Assembly (NCBI GenBank): GCA_002869425.1
Contig: PKSZ01000302.1
Span: 1-12,899 of the forward strand
Origin: Marinilabiliales bacterium
Lineage (GTDB): Bacteria > Bacteroidota > Bacteroidia > Bacteroidales > BM523
Direction: 5' to 3'
DNA length: 12,899 bases
Shown: in pieces, positions 7,894 through 12,899 of the stretch
How positions within the stretch are numbered: position 1 is the first letter of the stretch
Layout: each line of letters opens with the position of its first letter
Translations under genes and position numbers: made by a program
The notes under the pieces: generated by a model
The model's database searches: none
Told to the model about the DNA's origin: nothing
What the model saw: only the letters and a program-made list of their open reading frames with translations

Positions 7894-8622
7894 ATGAAAA
7901 TTGCATTAGTAACTGGCGGTTCAAGGGGAATAGGAAAGGCAATTTGTCTTAAGCTTTCCTCAATGTGGTACCATGTGCTTGTTAATTATAAGTCAAACCA
8001 TACAGAAGCAAAGAATACAATTCAACAGATAGAAGAGCAAGGAGGAAGTGCTGAACTTTTACAGTTTGATGTTGCCAACTTGCAAGAGATTGAAAGTGTA
8101 TTGGGAAATTGGATGGAGAATAACAAAGATGCATATATTGAGGTTTTAATCAACAATGCGGGTATCAGAAAAGATACAATGCTGATGTGGATGAAAAACG
8201 AGGAGTGGGAGGATGTTATTCATACGAATTTGGATAGCTTTTTTTATATTACTCGTCGATTATTACAGGATATGCTTGTAAATAAATATGGTCGTATAGT
8301 TAATGTTGTGTCTCTTTCCGGCTTGAAAGGTCTTGCTGGCCAGGTTAATTATTCAGCAGCTAAGGCTGCCGTTATTGGTGCAACAAAAGCACTGGCACAG
8401 GAAGTAGGTAAAAAGAAAGTTACAGTTAATGCTGTAGCACCGGGATTTATAAAAACGGACATGACAAAAGAACTTCCCGAAAAAGAATTGAAATCAATGA
8501 TTCCTGTAAATCGCTTTGGAGAAGCAGAAGAAGTGGCAGATTTAGTTGGCTTTCTGGCTTCTGACAAGGCTGGTTATATAACGGGCGAAGTGGTTTCAAT
8601 CAATGGAGGTTTGTATACATAA
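7894..8622 (+). CDS. fabG: 3-oxoacyl-ACP reductase (FabG-like SDR)
   Basis: This is a 242-residue classical short-chain dehydrogenase, the usual FabG length. It has the NADP-binding VTGGSRGIG motif (6-14), NNAG (87-90), the active-site Asn in HTNLDSFF (112), catalytic Ser140, and Tyr153/Lys157 in GQVNYSAAKAA. It then has NAVAPGFIKTDMT and the C-terminal YITGEVVSINGG, which binds cofactor and forms the tetramer interface. The protein should reduce the beta-keto group of ACP-bound intermediates to beta-hydroxyacyl in the cytosol. Its position between the ammonia-lyase (6-base gap) and a ketosynthase (18-base gap) suggests it serves the pathway encoded here rather than housekeeping fatty-acid synthesis. 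It would supply the hydroxyl removed by the downstream dehydratase. Motifs cannot exclude a housekeeping role. Confidence 0.93.
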   Translation: MKIALVTGGSRGIGKAICLKLSSMWYHVLVNYKSNHTEAKNTIQQIEEQGGSAELLQFDVANLQEIESVLGNWMENNKDAYIEVLINNAGIRKDTMLMWMKNEEWEDVIHTNLDSFFYITRRLLQDMLVNKYGRIVNVVSLSGLKGLAGQVNYSAAKAAVIGATKALAQEVGKKKVTVNAVAPGFIKTDMTKELPEKELKSMIPVNRFGEAEEVADLVGFLASDKAGYITGEVVSINGGLYT

Positions 8623-8627
8623 AATTC

Positions 8628-8633
8628 AGGAGG
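8628..8633 (+). promoter_or_regulatory. Strong Shine-Dalgarno sequence (AGGAGG)
   Basis: A perfect AGGAGG lies 7 bases before the ATG at 8641. The other genes in the window lack such a site, which is normal in Bacteroidetes. It fixes the ketosynthase start. Confidence 0.65.
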
Positions 8634-8640
8634 AAAATTT

Positions 8641-9864
8641 ATGAATAGAGTAGTGATAACAGGTATGGGTGTTTACTCTTCTATTGGGAAAACACTTGAA
8701 GAAGTAAAAGAATCATTATATAACGGAAAATCAGGTATTATTTATGATACTCCCCGCAAGGAATTTGGATTCAGATCTCCTTTGACCGGTTTTGTGGAAA
8801 GACCAAAGTTAAAAGGTCTTTTACACAGAAGGCAGCGGGTTGGTATGGGAGCCCCGGCAGAATTTGGGTACATGGCTACAGCACAGGCACTTGAGATGGC
8901 AAAGATGGATCCGGATTTTATGGACAAGCACAATGTGGGGATTTTATATGGAAATGATAGTACTGCTGAAGCGGTAACTCTGGCTGTTGATATTGTCCGA
9001 GAAAAGAGAGATACGATGCTGATTGGATCTGGTGCAATTTTTCAGGGAATGAATTCTACAGTAACTATGAATCTTTCCGTGATTTTTAAATTGAAAGGCG
9101 TAAACTTTACAATTGCCGGTGCATGCGCAAGTGGTAGCCATTCTATAGGAATGGGATATTTGTTGATCAAAAATGGCTTGCAGGAGCATGTAGTGTGTGG
9201 TGGGGCACAGGAAATAAATCCGTATGCTATGGGTAGTTTTGATGCCTTAAGTGCTTTCTCTGTGAATTTTGATGATGCAACCAAAGCCAGCAGGCCTTTT
9301 GACAAAGATCGTGATGGTTTGGTTCCAAGTGGTGGTGGCGCAACTGTAATTCTTGAGAGTCTTGAATCTGCAAAGAAAAGAGGAGCAAATATTATTGCGG
9401 AGGTTTTAGGGTATGGTTTTTCCTCTAATGGAAATCACATGACTGTTCCTGATGTTGATGGTCCTGTTAGAGCGCTGGAAATGTCTCTTCAACAGGCAAA
9501 TGTTAAAGCAAGCGAGATTGATTATATCAATGCCCATGCAACTTCTACTCCGGTTGGTGATGGCAATGAAGCCATAGCAATTGATAAAGTATTTGGAGAA
9601 AGAAAACCATATGTTAGTTCTACCAAGTCAATGACAGGTCATGAATGTTGGATGGCAGGAGCAAGTGAAGTTGTTTATTCTTTATTGATGATGCAGAACT
9701 CATTTGTTGCACCGAACATAAATTTTGAAAATCCGGATGAACATTCTGCAAAACTCAATATTGCAGCCAAAACTGTTGATGCCAATATTGATATGTTTTT
9801 GTCCAATTCCTTCGGGTTTGGAGGTACAAACTCTTCATTGATCATAAAAAAATTCAAAGAATAG
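8641..9864 (+). CDS. Beta-ketoacyl-ACP synthase (FabB/FabF-like condensing enzyme)
   Basis: The 407 residues are full length for KAS I/II enzymes. The thiolase-fold active site is complete: Cys162 in GACASGSHSIG accepts the acyl chain, His299 lies in NAHATSTPVGD, and Lys329 and His334 lie in STKSMTGHECWMAGASE. The C-terminal SNSFGFGGTN motif is present. It should catalyse decarboxylative condensation of malonyl-ACP with an acyl or aryl-enoyl-ACP. The MTGHECWMAG variant differs from housekeeping FabF (typically MTGHLLGAAG) and is, as far as I recall, typical of FabB-like condensing enzymes in Bacteroidetes pigment clusters. That part is recall, not proof. It sits between the ketoreductase and the ACP. 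A second ketosynthase-like gene begins at 12493, so this one could pair with it as catalytic partner, or the two could act at different chain lengths. The strong Shine-Dalgarno suggests high expression. Confidence 0.93.
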   Translation: MNRVVITGMGVYSSIGKTLEEVKESLYNGKSGIIYDTPRKEFGFRSPLTGFVERPKLKGLLHRRQRVGMGAPAEFGYMATAQALEMAKMDPDFMDKHNVGILYGNDSTAEAVTLAVDIVREKRDTMLIGSGAIFQGMNSTVTMNLSVIFKLKGVNFTIAGACASGSHSIGMGYLLIKNGLQEHVVCGGAQEINPYAMGSFDALSAFSVNFDDATKASRPFDKDRDGLVPSGGGATVILESLESAKKRGANIIAEVLGYGFSSNGNHMTVPDVDGPVRALEMSLQQANVKASEIDYINAHATSTPVGDGNEAIAIDKVFGERKPYVSSTKSMTGHECWMAGASEVVYSLLMMQNSFVAPNINFENPDEHSAKLNIAAKTVDANIDMFLSNSFGFGGTNSSLIIKKFKE

Positions 9865-9875
9865 AATAATTTTTT

Positions 9876-9883
9876 TAATTTTG
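9876..9883 (+). promoter_or_regulatory. Candidate internal -7 element before the ACP gene
   Basis: TAATTTTG matches TAnnTTTG and lies 26 bases before the ACP start, in a 45-base gap that is long for this operon. There is no clear -33 element, and the match sits in a T-rich run where chance matches are frequent. If active, it would give extra transcripts for the ACP and the genes after it. Confidence 0.25.
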
Positions 9884-9909
9884 TGCTTCTGTTTTAAAAC
9901 TGAAATTCA

Positions 9910-10161
9910 ATGCAAAACGAAGAAATAATTAGTAAAATTAACGAGTTCCTTGTTGAGGAATTTGAAGTTGAAGAAGATCAGATTGTTCCGGATGCAAACT
10001 TGATGGAGACATTAGAGTTGGATAGCCTAGACTTGGTAGACTTGGTTGTTATTATTGAGAAGAATTTTGGCTTCAAAGTAAAAGGTGAAGAGTTTGCTGA
10101 TATAAAGACTTTCCAGAATTTTTACGACTATGTAATTAACAGGGTAAATAAAGGACAGTAG
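9910..10161 (+). CDS. Acyl carrier protein
   Basis: This is an 83-residue acidic protein with the ACP fold signature. Ser39 in LELDSLDLVDLVV is the expected 4'-phosphopantetheine attachment site. The preceding VEEDQIVPDANLMET matches helix I and loop of type II ACPs, and KNFGFKVKGEEFADIKTFQNFYDYV matches the C-terminal helices. It should carry the growing chain between the ketosynthase, ketoreductase and dehydratase encoded around it. The recognition helix reads DSLDLVDL; housekeeping ACPs typically have DSLDTVEL. This supports a dedicated ACP for the cluster, as does its place in the operon. It needs a phosphopantetheinyl transferase, which is not in the window. Confidence 0.95.
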   Translation: MQNEEIISKINEFLVEEFEVEEDQIVPDANLMETLELDSLDLVDLVVIIEKNFGFKVKGEEFADIKTFQNFYDYVINRVNKGQ

Positions 10162-10276
10162 TTCTGCTTGTTGATTTATCGCATAAAATCTGGATTTCCT
10201 GTTTGTTTTATAATCATAGAAACATTGTGCCTTCTTGTTTATTCTTTGGATGCATGGTTTCTGAAAATAATATCGG

Positions 10277-11626
10277 GTGGCCAGAATACTTCTAATTTCC
10301 GCTAATAATCATTGTGTACCTTATCCGGTATATCCGATAGGGCTTGCTTATATTTCCACATACCTAAAGGAAAAAATGCCGGAATCGGAACTTCGCTTGT
10401 TTGATGTTAACAAGGGTAATTCCTCTGATCTTGAGGCTTTAATTAATAAATTTCAACCTCAATATACCGGTATTTCTTTTCGAAATATCGATGATGCAAA
10501 TTCAATGAATAAAGAAAGCTTCATTGAGGATTACAGGAATCTTGTAAACCAGATAAGGTTACTGTCTGATTCGATAATTATTGCCGGTGGAGCTGGCTTT
10601 TCTCTTTTTGCAGAGGTTCTATACAAGGAACTACAACCGGATTATGGCGTTTATGGCGAAGGTGAAGCAAGTCTTGTGTCTCTTATAAAATCACTGGAGA
10701 CAGGCGGAAATCCCAATACCATACCCGGGCTTGTTTTTGCTGATAAAGAGAAGGTTGTCGTAAACAGAGATCGCAATCAATATTCCGATCTTAGATTGAA
10801 TTTTGATGATCAATTGATAGATTATTATTGGGACAAAAGTGGAATGCTCAATATACAAACCAAAAGAGGATGCCCGCATAGTTGTATTTATTGTAGTTAT
10901 CCTGTTATTGAAGGTACAAAAGTACGAAACCTGAATCCAGATAAAATTGTTCAGACATTGGTTCATTTGTATCGCGATAAAAAGGTGAACTATGTTTTTT
11001 TTACTGATTCCGTATTTAATCTTGGAAAAAGTTATAATAGGGAATTGGCGGAAAAAATTATCGAAACCGGAATACATATGAAGTGGGGTGCATATTTCTC
11101 TCCAAAGGACCTGGATGTGGAAACGCTTTCTCTTTTTAAAAAGGCTGGTTTAAAGCATATTGAGTTTGGAACAGAATCAATGTCAAATGCGGTACTTAAA
11201 AGCTATAACAAGCATTTTACGGTTAAGGATGTATTGGATGTATCTGAGAATTGCAATGTAGCAGGTGTCTATTTTGCGCATTTTCTTATTCTTGGAGGAT
11301 ATGGGGAGACCAATGAAACTGTTCAGTAAACATTCGAGAATTCAAAAAAGATAAAAAATTCAGTATTTTTCCCATTTATAGGGATGAGAATTTATCCTGG
11401 AACAAAATTGCAGGAAATTGCAATACAAGAGGGTGTTATTTCTGCTGAAGATAATTTACTGGAGCCAAAATATTATATTTCAAAAAATGTAGTAACTGAT
11501 GGTTTAAAGGAGAAGGCCTTGGCTACAGGTCAAAAATGGGTTTTTCCGGATGAAGAACTTCCCGATGTTATCGAATTAATGAGACAAAAGAAAAGAAAGG
11601 GTCCCTTATGGCACTTAATAAGGTAA
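10277..11626 (+). pseudogene. B12-binding radical SAM protein (lipid/ladderane-cluster type), interrupted by one in-frame TAA
   Basis: The gene starts at GTG 10277. The first part encodes 350 residues. Codon 351 (11327-11329) is TAA, and the same frame then continues for 98 codons to a second TAA at 11624-11626. Residues 1-150 form a Rossmann-like cobalamin-binding-type domain (MARILLISANN, VYPIGLAYISTYL, IIIAGGAGFSLF, YGVYGEGEASL). The radical SAM core begins with C199, C203 and C206 in RGCPHSCIYC, the CxxxCxxC 4Fe-4S motif, and includes FGTESMSNAVL and FLILGGYGET. The region after the stop contains the expected end of the barrel (FFPFIGMRIYPGTKL) and a conserved-looking C-terminus. By recall, it resembles the 'lipid biosynthesis B12-binding/radical SAM' family of ladderane-like clusters. 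The likely chemistry is radical C-methylation or rearrangement of the chain or ring, which is inferred. The 350-residue product would lack the end of the barrel and is probably inactive. The fault may be a sequence error. Confidence 0.85.
11327..11329 (+). other. Premature in-frame TAA stop in the radical SAM gene
   Basis: The codons read ...GAA ACT GTT CAG TAA ACA TTC GAG AAT TCA..., with family-like sequence on both sides and no frame change. One base substitution (for example GAA to TAA, or CAA to TAA) explains it. Recoding is unlikely, since TAA ends other genes here (ammonia-lyase, ketoreductase) and selenocysteine and pyrrolysine use TGA and TAG. Confidence 0.9.
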
Positions 11627-12048
11627 TTATTCCTAAAAGCGAGATAACAAGCATAATACCACAAAGACCACCTTTTGTGATGATTGATGAACTTGTTCAT
11701 GTTGCTGAAAATAGAACAGAAACATCCATGCAGATACGCGAAGACAATGTTTTTGTGGAACATGGTGTTTTCCTGGAGCCGGGATTGATTGAAAATATTG
11801 CACAGACAGCTGCTGCATGTGCCGGTTATGTCAGTTTAAGTAAAGGAAAAGATGCTCCCGTTGGTTATATTGGAGCAGTTAGAAAATTACAAATTGATGG
11901 ATTGCCAAAGTTGGGACAGAAGATAAATACAGAAATTACTATTGAACACAGGATTGCCGAAGTTTCTGTAATCACAGGGAAAGTGTGGTGTGATGGTGAA
12001 AAGCTTGCAGAATGCGAAATGAAGATTTTTGAGAAAGTTGATGACTAG
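11608..12048 (+). CDS. 3-hydroxyacyl-ACP dehydratase-like hot-dog protein (FabZ/ApeP type)
   Basis: This is a 146-residue single hot-dog domain. The N-terminal IIPQRPPFVMIDELVHV corresponds to the FabZ motif 'LPHRYPFLLVDRV'. The central region VFVEHGVFLEPGLIENIAQTAAA corresponds to the hot-dog helix, with His52 and Glu62 as likely catalytic residues. The His-to-Glu spacing is 10 residues, against 14 in FabZ (HFPG.P...PGVL..E). This places it nearer the specialised dehydratases of aryl-polyene clusters than housekeeping FabZ. It should remove water from beta-hydroxyacyl-ACP to create each new double bond. No enoyl reductase is seen in the window, so conjugated bonds would be kept. Its ATG lies inside the end of the radical SAM gene (19-base overlap), so translation may depend on ribosomes finishing that gene. 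Confidence 0.85.
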   Translation: MALNKVIIPKSEITSIIPQRPPFVMIDELVHVAENRTETSMQIREDNVFVEHGVFLEPGLIENIAQTAAACAGYVSLSKGKDAPVGYIGAVRKLQIDGLPKLGQKINTEITIEHRIAEVSVITGKVWCDGEKLAECEMKIFEKVDD

Positions 12049-12490
12049 AAGAAAAAAAATAGTACAGGAGATTGATTTGATTGATGAATGTGAACTGAAT
12101 GTTAGATTTAGTGAAGTTGACAGTATGCAGATTGTCTGGCATGGCAATTATGTGAAGTATCTGGAGGATGGCAGGGAATCATTTGGGAAGAAGTATGGAA
12201 TTGGATACATGGACGTGTACCGGGCAGGTCTTTTAACACCGATTGTGGGAGTGAATCTTAATTATAAGAAACCCTTAAAATACGAAGATAAAGCAATTAT
12301 TCGTACAAGATATATCGATAGTCCTGCAGCCATAATACAGTTTGAATACGAAATTGTTAAACTGCCTGACAAAGTGGTGACGCTGAGTGCAACTACTACA
12401 CAGGCCTTTATTGATACAACAGGTGAGCTAATTTTAACATTACCTGCTTTTTTTGAAAAGTGGAAAAAGAAATGGGGGTTTATTAAATAG
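12041..12490 (+). CDS. Acyl-CoA/ACP thioesterase, 4-hydroxybenzoyl-CoA thioesterase (YbgC-like) family
   Basis: From the ATG at 12041 the protein is 149 residues, the usual length for single-domain 4HBT thioesterases. A TTG at 12029 in the same frame would add four residues. I prefer the ATG, which overlaps the dehydratase end by 8 bases. The signature VRFSEVDSMQIVWHGNYVKYLEDGRE holds the catalytic-type Asp27 and the conserved H34-G-N-Y and E42. Later strands (IVGVNLNYKKPLKYEDKAIIRTRY) match the family fold. It would hydrolyse a thioester, either releasing or editing chains from the ACP or acting on an aryl-CoA starter such as coumaroyl-CoA. The sequence does not tell which. Similar thioesterases are common in aryl-polyene and flexirubin gene sets. 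The stop is 2 bases before the next ketosynthase-like gene. Confidence 0.87.
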   Translation: MTRRKKIVQEIDLIDECELNVRFSEVDSMQIVWHGNYVKYLEDGRESFGKKYGIGYMDVYRAGLLTPIVGVNLNYKKPLKYEDKAIIRTRYIDSPAAIIQFEYEIVKLPDKVVTLSATTTQAFIDTTGELILTLPAFFEKWKKKWGFIK

Positions 12491-12492
12491 TT

Positions 12493-12899
12493 ATGATAAG
12501 AAAAAAATCATATGTTGTTGCAGATCAAATGATCTCATCATTGGGTTTTGGTAGTGAGGATAATTTTGCAATGCTATGTGAAGGAAATTCAGGGATAAGA
12601 AAATCTTCAGACAAGCAATTGTCACAAACGGATGTTCATTTATCTTTGGTTGATACCGAAAAGTTAAACAGTTTGTTTAATGATCAGTCGTATCAAGGTT
12701 CGTTTACACGATATGAGAAGCTTCATTTATTGTCCATTTCTGATGCTATAAGCCAGTTGACTAATCCTCTAAATTCTGATGAAACTTTGTTGATCATTTC
12801 ATCTACCAAAGGGAATATCGATTTGCTGTCTTTAGCTGGAGCGCAATTTGACGAGAAGCGTGTTTATCTTTGGAACTCTGCTGAGATTATTAATAAGGC
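12493..12899 (+). CDS. Beta-ketoacyl synthase-like protein, N-terminal part (cut by the window end)
   Basis: The frame is open from ATG 12493 to the window end, giving 135 codons plus two bases. The N-terminus (SYVVADQMISSLGFGSEDNFAML, then EGNSGIRK) follows the KAS pattern of 'V..G.G..S.LG......F..L..G.SGI'. Further on, LLIISSTKGNID fits the strand before the condensing-enzyme dimer region. It is clearly diverged from the complete ketosynthase at 8641; for example ADQMISSLGFG replaces TGMGVYSSIG. The active-site Cys and His region lies beyond the window, so it cannot be decided whether this is an active synthase or a chain-length-factor-like partner lacking the Cys. It begins 2 bases after the thioesterase stop and is clearly in the same operon. 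Confidence 0.75.
   Translation, partial: MIRKKSYVVADQMISSLGFGSEDNFAMLCEGNSGIRKSSDKQLSQTDVHLSLVDTEKLNSLFNDQSYQGSFTRYEKLHLLSISDAISQLTNPLNSDETLLIISSTKGNIDLLSLAGAQFDEKRVYLWNSAEIINK

Noticed and set aside
8742..9305. Minus-strand reading frames inside the ketosynthase gene
   Set aside because: The plus-strand ketosynthase is complete with all active-site motifs, so these are antisense shadows.
11320..11330. Programmed recoding or frameshift at the radical SAM stop
   Set aside because: The stop is TAA rather than TGA or TAG, the frame is unchanged, there is no slippery run at the site, and TAA ends other genes nearby.
11330..11626. Separate gene starting at ATG 11384
   Set aside because: It is in the same frame as the upstream radical SAM part and supplies its expected C-terminal end, so it is the rear of one interrupted gene.
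1..12899. tRNA, rRNA, insertion sequence or phage attachment site
   Set aside because: No cloverleaf-like segment, transposase, terminal inverted repeat or integrase was seen. Almost all of the window is protein-coding.

Overview
The window looks like chromosomal DNA of a Bacteroidetes (Bacteroidota) bacterium. It is AT-rich. It encodes a giant surface protein with SprB-type repeats and a type IX secretion (T9SS) type B sorting domain, which are hallmarks of this phylum. Shine-Dalgarno sequences are mostly absent, and several genes are preceded by the Bacteroidetes-style -7 hexamer TAnnTTTG. The tyrosine ammonia-lyase closely resembles, from memory, the one from the flexirubin producer Flavobacterium johnsoniae.

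Left part (1-5911, + strand): the 3' end of an unrecognised gene, then a two-gene unit. This unit is a small exported protein (495-1013) whose stop overlaps by 4 bases the start of a 1633-residue secreted, probably adhesive, protein (1010-5911). The large protein has a signal peptide, an unrecognised beta-rich region of about 500 residues, nine regular SprB-type repeats of 75-78 residues plus a degenerate tenth, Ig/PKD-like domains and a CHU_C/type B C-terminal sorting domain.

Middle (5913-6351): a small unknown gene on the minus strand, convergent with the giant gene and separated from it by one base. A 208-bp divergent promoter region follows.

Right part (6352 to the window end, + strand): a tightly packed pigment/lipid-type biosynthetic operon. 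In order it holds an aromatic amino acid (tyrosine) ammonia-lyase, a FabG-like ketoreductase, a FabB/F-like ketosynthase, an acyl carrier protein, a B12-binding radical SAM protein of the kind seen in ladderane-like lipid clusters, a hot-dog dehydratase, a 4HBT-type thioesterase and the start of a second ketosynthase-like protein. The most economical reading is an aryl-polyene/flexirubin-type pathway. Tyrosine would be deaminated to p-coumarate, used as the aryl starter, and extended on the ACP by repeated condensation, ketoreduction and dehydration without enoyl reduction. The cluster continues beyond the right edge, so ligase, second ACP, acyltransferase and export genes cannot be judged here.

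The most notable defect is a single in-frame TAA (11327-11329) inside an otherwise intact radical SAM gene. It is either a recent nonsense mutation or a sequence error. The most notable idea is that a B12/radical SAM enzyme is wired into an aryl-polyene-like assembly line.
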